The position numbers and the translations under genes were made by a program. DNA of 64,000 bases from Megalobrama amblycephala (lineage: Eukaryota > Chordata > Actinopteri > Cypriniformes > Xenocyprididae). Position 1 is the stretch's first letter, and each line of letters opens with the position of its first letter. The stretch is taken from the NCBI RefSeq assembly GCF_018812025.1, contig NC_063052.1:15787686-15851685 (forward strand). Direction: 5' to 3'. Shown here piece after piece: positions 22,847 to 34,763 of this stretch. Under the pieces are notes generated by a model. That model worked only from the letters and a program-made list of their open reading frames with translations, was not told the origin of the DNA and made no database searches.

Positions 22847-24053
22847 ATTATTACTTAATCATCTGGAAACTGTATTTGGTTTGTCAGAGACAGTTCTTGA
22901 CTGGTTTAGGTCCTATCTTACTGACCGCAGTCAATTTGTTTCTATGGGTGGCTATAGGTCAAAAGTTGGTTCTGTACATACTGGTGTCCCACAGGGGTCA
23001 GTATTGGGTCCATTACTGTTTAGTATGTATATTTATCCACTTGGTCAACTACTCAGCTCAGATCTCTAGACATTAATTATCACTTTTATGCCGATGATAC
23101 GCAGATTTATATCCATTCAAGACCAGGTCAGCATGTGGACACTGTGCATCTTTCCTACTGTATCACTGAGATCAAGAATTGGATGTCTAATAATTTTCTG
23201 TCTTTAAATGGCTCTAAAACGGACATTATACTCTTAGGCTCTCCTCATCAACTGCGAAATGCTGGTGGTTCTCTTAATCTGTCTGTTGATGGTGTCACCT
23301 TGGAGTTTCAAGGCAAACTAAAAAATCTTGTTGTCATCTTTGATGCCACGCTGTCATTTGAGTTTTTTGTTCAGAATACGGTTAAGACATCCTTTTTTCA
23401 CCTCAGGAATATAGCACGTTTACGTCCTATGTTGTCCTTTGCTGTGGCTGAGAAGTTGATAAATTATTTTGTCTTTTCACGTCTGGACTATTGTAATGGT
23501 CTTTTAGCTGGAGTATCTAAATCATTACTCAACAAACTTCAGTATTTACAAAATTCGGCTGGTGATCATATTACCCCTGTCTTGAAGTCTTTGCACTGGC
23601 TCCCTGTCAGGTATCGTATTGATTTTAAAGTCCTTATGTTAACATATAAGGCTTTGCATGATCTGGCTCCTCAGTACTTGACTGATCTTTTAATGCCTTA
23701 CACTCCATGTCGAAATCTGCGTTCCTCTCAGAGTGGACTCTTAGTTGTTCCTAAGACACGGCTTCGCTCCAGGGGTGATAGAGCATTTTCTTCTTATGCT
23801 CCTAGGCTTTGGAACTCTCTCCCAGTTGACATCAGGTAAGCAAACACACTAGTGACTTTTAAATCTCTTCTTAAGACATTCTATTTTAGGATTGCTTTTA
23901 CTTGATTTATCATTTTATTTTGTTTCTATTTCTTTGATGTGTATTTTTTGTATTTAAATGTGTTGTTTTCTCTGTTATGTTTTCTTGTAAAGTGCTTTGA
24001 GAAAGCCACTTTTAAAGGCGCTGTATAAAATAAAGGTATTATTATTATTATTA
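22847..24053 (+). pseudogene. LINE ORF2: RT palm, thumb and C-terminus, plus 3' tail
   Basis: Resumes after the solo LTR with [25 protein letters not shown] (about 22981) and the YADDTQIY block (about 23089-23112), then ITEIKNWMS, FSRLDYCNGLL and LTYKALHDLAPQYL. One frameshift lies near 23070, between the QGSVLGP and YADD blocks. The ORF closes near 23839 and is followed by the 3' untranslated tail ending in att repeats. Confidence 0.82.
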
Positions 24054-24951
24054 TATATCAACCCCGCCCCCTTGCTCTTAGACCTTCAACTCCTAACAAA
24101 GCAAAAAAAAATATACATTGAAATCATACACAATTCAAAAAAAGAAATAATTGATATCAATACTAAATAAACAAAACCAAATCATGAAATATGTCCATCA
24201 ACTAAACAACAACAAAAGAAAACATTTCCCAAAAAAGACAAAATTACCCTTGAGCACACACACACACACACTAAAATAACAGGGCAGAAATTCTCCTCTC
24301 AATCAACCCGCACAGTGTAACACGAACAGTTATGGCATGTGCAGCCGCAATCAATATTGAATAATGAAGATACCGCCGATTCAGTCACTATTATCTACGT
24401 CGAGCCAGCAGCAAAACAGCAGTACTCCATAGGTCAATGAATAACAAAACTCTGGTAGCCTCGGCAACAGAATCCTCCTCGCTAAATCGACGGCATGTAC
24501 TGCACGTCTGAAATAACACACGATTAAACAAATATAAAAACCATGATTCACAAACACAAGGAAGCTACATACCTAGGGTGCGAGAAATCCCAGTCACGGC
24601 AAAATCAGAGAGAAATCAACGTACACGCTGTAATAAAACACAAACTAGATTTACTTAACCCACCAGACACCGGGAGGACAAACGCCCCAAACAACGCGTT
24701 CCTACCTGTGAATGGGCTGCAGATACGTCAGTCACGGGAAACTATACAGCTACTCTCCCACATAATATAAAAGGACCAAGCACCGAGTCTCTTTCACACG
24801 CCACTCGGCCTGCGGAACCGGAAAAGGCAGTACTTCTGTAACATGATTCTCCCCACGGCAGATCTATATACTATACACCTCTAGCCATGATAGGCTTACT
24901 CAACAAACCATAATGAACCAATAGACAGAAACCACCACCCATACTGCCACA
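24054..24951 (-). repeat. Gypsy-1 3' LTR, second piece
   Basis: Matches 31345-31956 of the right LTR over most of its length, sharing ctacgtcgagccagcagc and ending ctgccaca at 24951. Confidence 0.88.
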
Positions 24952-24964
24952 TTCTACCCCCGTT
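24952..24964 (-). promoter_or_regulatory. Gypsy-1 polypurine tract
   Basis: On the minus strand AACGGGGGTAGAA sits directly before the TGTGGCAG start of the 3' LTR, the expected place for second-strand priming. Confidence 0.75.
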
Positions 24965-25093
24965 CTTGTATTGTCGCCCCGACGATACATCCTCAACTAA
25001 TGTACCTTAGTCCCAGGGCCTAAAAATTACAGAAACAGAATTTGAGGTAGACCTAGCCTGAGGTGCAGTCACCACTATGTTCTCTCCAAGTAG

Positions 25094-26335
25094 TCATGGG
25101 AGACGGTGGACATTAGAGTGTTGGCCAGTTGTGGCCCGCTGTGAACGCCATAACACACCCTCCTCCAATGGAGGTGCTGTAGACACTAACCCCGATTGAG
25201 GTTGACCAGCTATACCCACCTCACAGGGCTGATCAGGAATCCCTGGCTGCATAGTTACACTACTCCCCGGCCCCGACATAACAGGTAAGGTCTCTGGTAC
25301 CAAAAGAAACAAATCGGCCTCCTGTTCTTCAATCCCTGGGGAGTGGGTCTGTTCAACCGGCAAGTTCTCTACAGGACCGACTAAGTCAGAATCCCTCTGG
25401 ATTCTAAGCTTCAACAATGACCGGTAGACCTGTCGCACCTTTTCCAACCTCCCCACCGGTGCAAAAGTATACACCGAGCCACCGTTCCTAGGTGCTTGAA
25501 CCACCTGGTATACCACTGGACTCCATAAATCTTGGATCTTAGCACCACCTCTTACTCCAAAATCACGGAGATAGACCAACTGGCCCTCTCCAAGTGGTGC
25601 CTCACGAACATGCAGATCATAGTGTGCCTTTCGACGCTCTGCTACTGCTTTTAGCCATTCTTGAGCTCCCTCAAAGACAATCTGCAATCTGGTTTGGTTT
25701 TCCAGCACCCACTCGTGCACATTACCTGGAACCGGTTCTCGAATCCCACCAAGCAAAAAGTCAACTGGCAGACGTGGCTCCCGGCCAAACATCAAAAGAT
25801 AAGGCGTTTCCCCTGTAGCCTGATGAACAGTGGTATTATAACTAAACAAGACTTGAGGGAGACAGGACACCCAATCCCTCTTACGGGATGGGGGCAACGT
25901 GCGCAACAGGTTATGCAGAGTTCTATTAAATCTTTCACATTGCCCATTACCAGCTGGATGATAAGGCGTGGTACAGGACTTCTGGACCTTATACAGGTCA
26001 CAGAGCTGTTGAATCAATGTGGATTCAAAATTGCGGCCCTGATCGGAATGTATGCGGTCAGAAACCCCAAATTTGTAAAACCACTCTGCTACCAACACCC
26101 GTGCCACTGTTTCAGCACGTTGATCCCGTGTTGGAATCACCAAGGTATATTTAGTGAAGATATCTGTCATCACTAAAACATTCTCAAGGCCTGAACTAGA
26201 TGGCTCAAGGACAGTAAAATCAATGGCCATGATCTCATTAGGCCTTGAAGCCAATAAATGTCCCATGTATCTAGAGGCCCTCGATGGTACGTCGAACAAC
26301 CAGGGTTTGGGAAGCTGAAGAGGCCAACTGTGACT
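25094..26335 (-). pseudogene. Gypsy-1 integrase
   Basis: The catalytic core is well preserved on the minus strand from about 26299: AIDF (first Asp), SDQGRNFES (second Asp) and GNGQCERFNRTL (Glu), in DDE order and spacing. A C-terminal domain with VYLRDFG and YQVV follows. A TAG separates it from the RNase H part at about 26336. The HHCC zinc-binding domain expected before the core is not visible, so a segment between RNase H and the core appears deleted. Confidence 0.85.
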
Positions 26336-27508
26336 CTACTGCCTTACTATACCAGGAATCGCAGTAAACAGGAGCACCCTAAGGACCTCCTCAGTATTTA
26401 ATGGAGGCTGTCTGGAAAGTGCATCGGCATTACGATTGCTCTTCCCAGAACGGTAACGTACCTCAAAATCAAAAGCTGAAAGCTGGGCGGCCCAACGCTG
26501 TTCCATCGCCCCAAGCTTAGCTGAAGCCAAATGACTGAGGGGGTTGTTATCTGTGAACACGATACATTTATGCCCTAACAGGTACTCTTGAAATTTCTCT
26601 GCCATGGCCCACCTGAGCGCCAAAAACTCAGTGGGCCTAAGACTATGGCTCGCAAAGGCAATAGGTCTTACCTTCCCTTCCTGCTCTTGTGAAAGGATGG
26701 CTCCCAAACCCTTGTGACTCACATCCACCTCTAAATTAAAAGGCAAGGAAAAATCTGCGTACACCAAAACGGAGGCTGTTGTAAGTTTACCCTTCAAAGC
26801 ATCAAAACTCTCCTGGCACTGAAACGTCCAAGCATTTGTAAAATTACGTTCCGCTCGATTCTGGGGTTGACGGCCACCCCATTCGGCTACCAACTTATGC
26901 AAAGGGTGCGCCAACTTGGAGAAACCTTCTACAAATCGACGGTAATACCCTGCAAAACCAAGAAAAGGCCGCAACTCCGATAAACTAGTGGGGCGCTGCC
27001 ACTGTGCAACCACTTCAACTTTGCTGGGATCTGTAGCCACCCCTTGAGAAGACACCACATGCCCCAGATACGTTACCTGTTGTCGATAAAAAGCTCACTT
27101 CCCTAACTTTGCTTTTAAACCCTCTCATTTTAATCGACTCAAAACAACCTCCAGATGCTCTAAATGTTGGGTCACCGAGGAAGAGAATACCACTATATCA
27201 TCGAGATATAAGAGTAAAGACTGCTGCTGCTGAAATCCAAACAATCTCTCCATCAGACGTTGGAATGTCTTTGGAGCGTTGCATAGCCCAAAGGGCATGC
27301 GATTCCACTCGAAGAGACCGAAAGGAGTGCAAAAAGCAGTCTTAGCCCTATCTACCTCCGTGACCCGGACCTGGTTATACCCGCTGGCCAAATTCATTGC
27401 GGAGAACCAGCGAGCTCCAGTTAACGCATCAAGGGATTCTTCAATTCGGGGCAAAGGGAACGCATCTTTTCGGGTCTTAGCATTCAATTGACGGTAGTCC
27501 ACGTACAT
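26336..27508 (-). pseudogene. Gypsy-1 reverse transcriptase and RNase H
   Basis: RT: VDYRQLNAKT, MPFGLCNAPKTFQ and the active site YLDDIVVFS at about 27185-27210. Two in-frame stops lie between about 27124 and 27086. The same frame then continues with FLGFAGYYRRFV (connection) and RNase H (LEVDVSHKGLGAIL, FTDNNPLSHL, SNRNADALSR). It closes at 26336. Confidence 0.88.
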
Positions 27509-28381
27509 GCACAGACTACCATCCTTCTTTTTGACAAGTACAATTGGGAGGAGTAGGGACTACAGCTTTCCCTTATTACTTGAGCCTCAAGAAGTTGGCT
27601 AATGTGGGTCTTCACAACGTCATACTCAGAAGGTGATATGCGTTGATACCTCTGCCTGACCGGAACATCATCTAGAAGAGGGATGTCATGAGAGAGCAGA
27701 TTAGTACAACCCAGATCACCATCATGGGCTGAAAACACTGACTGGTATTGCTGAAGCAGCTTCCTCACCTGATCCTGTTCACTCTGTGCCAAAACAGTTA
27801 AATCAATAGACTCAATTTGTTCAAGCACAGTGGACTTTGTCTGCAAAGACTGTAAGCCCACTGTTGCATCCACCGTTTTAACTTCTGTGATACCTTGAGG
27901 TAAACTGGTAACAAAAACACTATTCAACATACCTATGACTACACCAGGATATAGCAGAGCATCTACGGTCCCCACATTGATAATGGGTATATAAACGGTA
28001 CCCCAAAGCACCCGTACTAAAGCTGGAGACACAAGTAACCCAGCCGGAAGACCTGAATCAAGAGGCTCAAACAGCACAGTATCTCCTGAACAAAGTTCAG
28101 AACATGTTGCTGCTACTATCTGCATCATACCACCTAAAATGACTCTAGCTTTCTGACCACGTACCCTTACCTTACTCAGTGAGCCAGAGGGTTGGACCTT
28201 AAGTTGACAATGTTGAAAGGCCTGCATTACAGGGCCGGGGGCCTCCGAAACTGCCGGCAAGTTAAAAAGGGACAACATGTGCTGCCCAAAAAGTTCTTAG
28301 TAACAACGACTAAGAATATTCATCCCTAGAACTTCAGGGACTTGGGCACTCAAACCACCCGGAGGGTCCTTAACCACTAAC
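27484..28381 (-). pseudogene. Gypsy-1 pol N-terminal region (protease-RT linker)
   Basis: An open frame from 28278 to 27484 leads into the RT N-terminus (VRQRYQRISPSEYDVVKTHI, then VIRESCSPYSS). A frameshift at about 27500 separates it from the rest of RT. Its upstream side is cut by the hAT insertion at 28382. No catalytic motif of its own is visible in the first 200 residues. Confidence 0.8.
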
Positions 28382-30473
28382 CAGAGGTGGAAGTAACAAA
28401 TTACAACTACTCACGTTACTGTAATTAAGTAGCTTTTTCAGGTTTTTGTACTTTTTTGAGTACATTTTTAAATCTGTAATTGTACTTGTACTTAAGTACA
28501 AATTAAGCTAAGTAATCTACTTCGCTACAGTAAAATCACATTCCGTTACTGAGTACGCCAACAATTTGAATATTCAAACCTTTGACCGGTATATCAGTAG
28601 CCAATAAAGAAATCCGATCATAAATGGACCAATGAAAACCCTGATATTTTACCAGCAACACATTCTCATTCTCTCATCTCCCCGATAGTGAGTTTGACAC
28701 ACACCTGCCTCCTCCTCCTGCTGTCACTCACGTTTCAGTTACAGAGCCTGAATGTCAGCGCGAGATTGCAGGTATTGAACATAATTTTAATCATACCCGC
28801 TGGTTTCTATGGCATATTTTAATTACAAATGTCGAGAGCGCATTGTTTTAACGCACAGTAAACGACGTGAGCTCTCAAATATACAAGTGAACTGCTTTCC
28901 TCGTGAGTCCTGTCAGACTGTGTAGTGCGCAATCGTGAATCTCTCTGCGGTCTTAAATTAAACGTTGTCAAAAGTTATCAATCAGAATAGACCTCCATGC
29001 CTGGCCGATGAAAATGCTACAGGAAATCTTATTGGCTTTAAGTGAAATGCACCCGAAAGTCTCTCAACAATCAAAGGTGGATCTTTTATTTCTTTACAAT
29101 GTAAATATATGTTTAAGAATTTGTATGATTTGTACATAATAATAACCTAGTCTGTCTAACTGCATCACTATATTGTACTGACATTACAGGTCAAACCCCT
29201 CTGATGTTCTTTATATCTAGATAAACAACATATTATAATGGCTCTTAAAGGGTGAGTTCAACCAAAAAAATGAAATTTCTGTAATTTATTACTCACCCTC
29301 ATGTTGTTCCAAACCTGTAACACCTTTGTTCATCTTCAGAACACAAATTAAGATATTTTTTGATGAAATCCAAGAACTTTCTGACCCCAGACTACAATGT
29401 AATTGCAACTTTCAAGGCCCAGAAAGATAGTAAAGACATCGTTAAAATAGCCCATGTGACTACAGTGGTTCAACCTTAATGTTATGAAGTGACGAGAATA
29501 CTTTTTTGTGCAAAAAACAAAAATAACTTTATTCAATAATTTCCTCTCTCTCCGTGTCACTCTCTGATGCTGTTCATGTGAGCATCACGATGCATGCGTG
29601 TGATGCTGACGCAGAATCTGGCCAATAATGAGCTGACGTAGAACCTGGAAGTGCTGCACTGTGTTTACTAAGTGAACAGCACCAGAGACTGACATGTAAG
29701 AGAAGAAATTGTTGAATAAAGTCGTTATTTGTTTATTTTATTTAATATTTTGTGCACAAAAAGTATTCTTGTAGCTTCATAACATTAAGGTTGAACCACT
29801 GTACTCACGTGGACTATTTTAACAATGTTTTTACTACCTTTCTGGACCTTGAATGTGGTAATAATGTTGCTGTCTATGGAGGGTCAGAAAGATCTTGGAT
29901 TTTATCAAAAATATCTTAATTTGTGTTCTGAAGATGAACGAAGGACGTGTCTCTTCAGAAGACTTGAATTAAACTGCTCCATTTAAATTGATTACTGTTA
30001 AGAGTCTTGTGCTTTTTGAAGCTTGAAAATGACTGCCTTGACAAAATGGATGGACAAAAAAGTTAGATATTAAAATATCTATGGTATACAGTATGTGGTG
30101 GTTTTCCCCATGTTATTTAAAATTATACTGAATATGGATCATTTTCAAGGTATTGTATTGAAGTTAGAAATTCCAGCATTGTGACCACTAATTCATGCAC
30201 TTCGTCAATAAGGTGAAAGTGCTTTGTTTAAAGTAGCTATTTTCTACTTAGATCTATGATTTGATTGAATATTTTTTGATAATTTATTAAATATCGCAGA
30301 CTAAAAAGTAACTAGTAATTTTAGTACTTTGAGTAGTTTTTCAGAAGAGTAATTTGTACTTTTACTCGAGTACTGTTTTGACACCAGTACTCTTACTTGT
30401 ATTTGAGTATTATTTCAGCAATGTCACAGTACTTGTACTTAAGTAAAAATTTTCAGTACTCTTTCCACCACTG
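28382..30473. mobile_element. Non-autonomous hAT element with Tol2-like ends
   Basis: The left end is cagaggtggaagtaacaaat and the inverted right end is cagtggtggaaagagtact. Both sides are rich in gtacttaagtaca-type subterminal repeats, as in Tol2-group hAT elements. The 8-bp target duplication ccactaac is perfect (28374-28381 and 30474-30481). The interior has no transposase ORF and holds another MITE (29247-29945). It interrupts the Gypsy-1 gag-pol. Confidence 0.92.
29247..29945. mobile_element. MITE with long inverted arms, nested in the hAT element
   Basis: The left arm (about 29320-29535) and right arm (about 29718-29945) are inverted copies; for example ttcagaacacaaattaagat pairs with atcttaatttgtgttctgaa. 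The left terminal stretch (ggtgagttcaaccaaaaa) has no counterpart on the right, so the right end is truncated. A related fragment is at 51175-51550. No ORF of note. Confidence 0.75.
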
Positions 30474-31032
30474 CCACTAACACACCACATCCTACTACTA
30501 ACTTCCCACACAACTCAATATCTAGCTCAAGGTACCCGATGTAAGGGATTTCCAACCCATTTGCAGCCCTAAGCTGCAACCACTGGCAAAGCCGCAACCG
30601 TTCCTGCCCACATTGTGCAAAATTAACAAGAAAACAACTTTCTATTATAGTACAAACCATGGAACTGGTGTCGATTAAACAAGGTATCTTAACCCCTCTC
30701 ATTCCAACAACAAGATGTGGGCATGATGAAATTAAATGATGGTTAGAATCAGAGCTAGTCAATTCACTTGAGCCAATAGCCTCCCCTACCGAATTGTGGC
30801 TCTGCAACTCGGTGGGGACTAGTTTCCCAATGGCATGACGATCCTGACGGCGCCCATCCACAGGCGGCTGAACGGTTGGGGAAGCTACGATCGAGGGATG
30901 TAAGGGTACTCGTGGCCCCTCACAGTCTCTGGCAAAATGCCCTGACTGTTGACACCATCTGCAAATTACTGGGCCATGACACGGGGAACGATCACGAGAA
31001 CGGAAATCTTGAAACCGAGCAAAAATAAACAC
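30439..31032 (-). pseudogene. Gypsy-1 gag zinc knuckle and protease remnant
   Basis: Starts about 45 bp inside the 5' LTR. A CCHC knuckle CRWCQQSGHFARDC lies near residue 25 and a protease-like PCLIDTSSMVCTI near residue 115 (DTS in place of the more common DTG/DSG). The capsid part of gag expected before the knuckle is missing, evidently deleted. The C-terminus runs into the hAT end at 30473. Role in an intact element: RNA packaging and polyprotein cleavage. Confidence 0.8.
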
Positions 31033-31058
31033 CCACGTCTCTGTCTCAAGTATGGGAA

Positions 31059-31077
31059 CCCTGCCGACGGCGCCAAA
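31059..31077 (-). promoter_or_regulatory. Putative Gypsy-1 primer-binding site
   Basis: Directly inside the 5' LTR on the minus strand: TT then TGGCGCCGTCGGCAGGG. The TGG start is what pairing with a tRNA 3' CCA requires. The tRNA was not identified. Confidence 0.55.
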
Positions 31078-31208
31078 TGTGGCAGAAAGAGGAATTACAG
31101 ACAGATCACAATAAAATGACTACGCCACCTGGTAATCTCCCAACCCAGGACTCAATGAACCCACTAAGTTGGCTTCACAGATTTTTCCCTTACAGGACAA
31201 GAGACGTG

Positions 31209-31239
<31 letters not shown>

Positions 31240-31956
31240 ATTTATACATCACAAGGGTAAGACCCAAAACATACTCTAGGACTGAAGGTGACAAGCAGGG
31301 GGAGACTCAAACACCAGCACGCTAAATAAATAAACAAGAAAAGAATGTGCATGTGCAGCCACAATCAATATTGAATAATGAGGATACCGCTGATTCAGTC
31401 ACTATTATCTACGTCGAGCCAGCAGCAAAACAGCAGTACTCCGTAGGTCAGTGAACAACGAAGCTCTGGTAGCCCCGGCAACAGAATCCTCCTCGCTAAA
31501 TCGACGGCATATACTGCACGTCTGAAATAACACACATGATTAAACAAATGATTCACAAACACAAGGAAGCTACATACCTAGGGTGCGAGGAATCCCAGTC
31601 ACGGCAAAGTCAGAGAGAAATCAACGTACACGCTGTAATGAAACACAAACTAGATTTACTTAACCCACCCGATACTGGAAGGACAAACGCCCCAAACAAC
31701 GTATTCCTACCTGTGAATGGGCTGCAGATACATCAGTCACGGGAAACTATACAGCTACTCTCCCAGACACTATAAAAGGACCAAGCACCGAGTCTCTTTC
31801 ACACGCCAGTCGGCCTGCGGAACCGGAAAAGGCAGTACTTCCGTAACGTGATTCTCCCCACGGTGGATCTATATACTATACACCTCTAGCCATGATAGGC
31901 TTACTCAACAAACCATAATGAACCAATAGACAGAATCCACCACCCATACTGCCACA
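31078..31956 (-). repeat. Gypsy-1 5' LTR (879 bp)
   Basis: Intact TG...CA LTR repeated at 18937-24951. It carries a poly(A) run at 31209-31235 and lacks a stretch that the other LTR keeps. Confidence 0.9.
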
Positions 31957-32618
31957 AGTTGCATTTGGAATTGATTTTAAAGTACTGTTACTTGTTTATA
32001 AATCACTTATTGCCCTAGGACCTCAATACATTGCAGATATGCTAATAGAACACAAACCTAACAGATCACTAAGATCATCAGGATCAAGTCACTCAGAAAT
32101 ACCAAGGGTTCATTTAAAGCAAGGAGAGTCTGCTTTTAGCTGTAATGCCAGCTGCAGCTGGAACCAGCTTCCAGAAGAGATCAGATGTGCTCCAACATTA
32201 GTCACATTCAAATCCAGACTCAAAACATATCTGTTTAGCTATGCATTTACTGATTGAGCACTGTGCTATGTCCAAACTGATTGCACTTTATTTTATGTGT
32301 ATCATATATTTTTTCTTTTAATTATTTTTCTTGTTTTTATTTCATTTTTAATGCATTTTATTTCAATCTTTTATGAATCCTCTTCCTATTTCTTTTCATT
32401 TCTAATGCATTTTAAATCTTGCTGTCTGGTTGAAAGAGCTGGGAGAATTAGGAAGTAAGCATTTGTTATCCCTGGATGGAGCTCTAGATGAAGCTAGTCC
32501 AGGAATATTTGTCTGTAAGGGTACTATTTAAACACATCTACATCTACTTGACAAATATAAATATTTTTACAGTTATCCCTTCAGCGCAAAGAAGACCCAT
32601 TTAGATCCTTGCCACGTC
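31957..32618 (+). pseudogene. L2-type LINE (family Z), C-terminus and 3' tail, right piece
   Basis: Continues the LINE split at 18936: FGIDFKVLLLVYKSL, then SCSWNQLPEEIRCAPTLVTF and a stop at 32257. The untranslated tail follows. The copy at 50500-51165 has the same tail through ttacagttatccct and gacccatttagatcc. Confidence 0.85.
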
Positions 32619-34109
32619 TGGTTTTTTTTTCACATTGCAGCAAAACAGACTTAAAATACTCCGCAATTTTTTTTCATAGAGACACAAGTAATATATCAAT
32701 TGAAACTATAGAATATCTTCTTTTATTTGTATACACTCAAAGAAAAACAAAATGTTGTGCTTTTTGCAAAATAAAGAAAACTAAAATGATGCATGGTCTG
32801 TCCGCTCCCTCTGAACAAAGTTTTATCTGATAGTTCTCAGAAAATGAACTATAACTTAGTGAATACTAATCACAAAACAATCAGGCTTATGTCTAAAGAC
32901 ACGTTGAAATGTCAGGTTTTAAGTCATGTAAGTCATATTGAAAACAAAAATTCTGTGTTTATGTAATCTGTATGAAAAGAGACACATGTCAGAAATCCGT
33001 GATTCAGCTCATTATCCGCTAATGCGGCCACACCCACGGAGCCAGCGCTATTCAGAGGCAAATTATGACTCAATACAGGCATACATCATCTCAATCATGT
33101 ATTTATTGTCTTGAAAAGTGTTTATCTGTATGTAAAAGCCATGGTTATCGACATCTGGAAGATATGCCGTTAGTTCCTGGTTCCTGTTCTTCTTTATATG
33201 AATTTGTGGCCTAAAGGTGTACAGAGCGCCCTCCGGCTGCAAGTATGAATTGAAAACACAGTTTCCAGCACTCATAGTGATGACAATAAATATAGAATAA
33301 ATATTACTCCTCAGTATAGAAAATTGACATAAACATATGAGAATCCATCAATATTTATACAAATGTGCATGCTTTTAAGCTAAAAGCCTATATGAAATGC
33401 CATAGAGGTAACATAACTGTTCAGACACTTTGCATCACAGAAATGAATTATATTTTAAAGAATATAATAGAATACCATTATTTTAAATTGTAATAATATT
33501 TCACAGTATTGCTGTTTTTTCTGTATGTTTGATTTACACCATGATGAGATTTGAAACATGATCACAGAGGTTTTTTTCACAGCCTACCTGACTGAAAGTC
33601 CTCATTATTTATGCAGGTCATTAGAGCTCTTTATGCAAATCTTTTGTCTACTCAGGTGAGAATGACCCATTATTCATGATGATTCACACCTCCACGCATA
33701 CTGTGTTTCTTGACCAAAGATGTTTTAGAAACTTTAAATCTCTCTATTGTTTTATATGAATAAGCAGGCAGCATAATTTTTACCTCATTTTGAAGCAAAA
33801 ACTCTAGTCTACAACCTCCAAAACCCAGAAGTCTTGTGAATCCAGATTTAATATATATTTTTTGGCCTTATTTCAGTGACTTAAGTTTTTTGTTTTTTCA
33901 ATAACCACGCATAAACGTTATTCCTTCAAAAATACAAACATGTATATATATGTTCCTCACATATTATTGTAGCCTAGTTTGTGCTGAATACACTGTAATG
34001 ACACTTTTTCCATTAATATGTTTATGAACAACTGCAAAAAGCACAAATGTCAGGGCATGTCAAAACTTCTCCAGGGCCCCAAAAATCCTCAGACCCCTGA
34101 GGGTTATGC
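32619..34109 (+). mobile_element. TTAA-family element, first unit of a tandem pair (left end truncated)
   Basis: Homologous to 36027-37555 in the same orientation, and to 45809-47366 and 58172-59724 inverted. The left terminal part with the palindrome is missing. The right end is present as cagacccctgagggtta at 34093-34109 but lacks a complete TTAA. No ORF carries a recognised domain. Confidence 0.82.
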
Positions 34110-34175
34110 TAAAAGCCTATATGAAATGCCATAGAGGTAACATAATTGTTCAGACACTTTGCATCACAGAAATAC

Positions 34176-34638
34176 TGTTATGATAGAGACACCGGAGGCA
34201 GATATAAAAGCAGTAATGGATGTTTATTGAATTTATCAGCAGAGCAACAGGTAAGGGGGTGATGGTTAAGCAGTTCTTGGATGTAAATGAGAAGGTAATA
34301 CTGTCCTTTCATTGTATTTCAGATGCAGATGGAGACTGGTGCTGGAGACTGATGGGGGAGACACTCACACACACAGGCAGGTAGGAACACGAGGAGTACT
34401 GGAGACGAAGGAGATGATGGAGATGAATGGAGCAGGTAAGTATAGCGTCTGGAGTCCTTAAGGTAAGCATACATAGAGTTGTAGTGCAAACGAGACCGGA
34501 CAGTGAGTGTGTGTGAGTGTGGGGTTTATATGCAGGCGGTGAAGCTGGTGTTGATGAGCTTCAGGTGGCGGTGATTAGTAGGCTGGTGATTGAGTGCGTG
34601 GGTAAGGGAGTGAGGTGGAACCTGATGTGTCTGTGACA
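34176..34638 (-). mobile_element. Solo LTR of the Gypsy-2 family (463 bp)
   Basis: Runs from TGTTA to TGACA, with target duplication aatac (34171-34175 and 34639-34643). Other TTAA copies show the empty site, for example near 36972. Its left part (accggaggcaga, aaaagcagtaatgg, cagcagagcaacaggtaag) matches 60541-60620, the truncated LTR of Gypsy-2. AATAAA on the minus strand near 34210 sets orientation. Confidence 0.9.
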
Positions 34639-34763
34639 AATACATTATATTTTAAAGAATGTAATAGAATACCATTATTTTAAATTGTAATAATATTTCA
34701 CAGTATTGCTGTTTATGATGAGCTGAGACATTATTACAGAGGGTTTTTTTCACAGCCTACCTG

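Larger units (their letters stand above)
19383..24053 (+). mobile_element. L2-type LINE (family Y) inserted in the Gypsy-1 LTR
   Basis: Contains most of ORF2 (endonuclease, then RT) and a 3' tail whose structured end (ggcgctgtataaaataaagg) is followed by an att repeat at 24036-24053. The Gypsy LTR continues on both sides. A 1267-bp solo LTR splits the RT region at 21576-22842. The 5' end is truncated at about 19383. Confidence 0.85.
18937..31956 (-). mobile_element. Gypsy LTR retrotransposon (Gypsy-1), about 13 kb with nested insertions
   Basis: The two LTRs start TGTGGCAG and end CTGCCACA and are direct repeats of each other (18937-24951, interrupted; and 31078-31956, 879 bp). The target duplication is agtt (18933-18936 and 31957-31960). 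The homologous LINE at about 50490-50510 preserves the empty site. On the minus strand the order is 5' LTR, primer-binding site, remnant gag zinc knuckle, protease, RT, RNase H, integrase, polypurine tract and 3' LTR, typical of Gypsy. A LINE inserted in the 3' LTR and a hAT element in gag-pol account for over half of its length. Frameshifts, stops and deletions make it inactive. Confidence 0.92.

Noticed and set aside
32609..32830. Short ORF ending in a CCAFCKIKKT motif, open in the same frame in several TTAA-element copies
   Set aside because: The conserved open part is only about 45 codons, with different upstream starts in each copy. Sequence similarity between young repeats explains it without selection.
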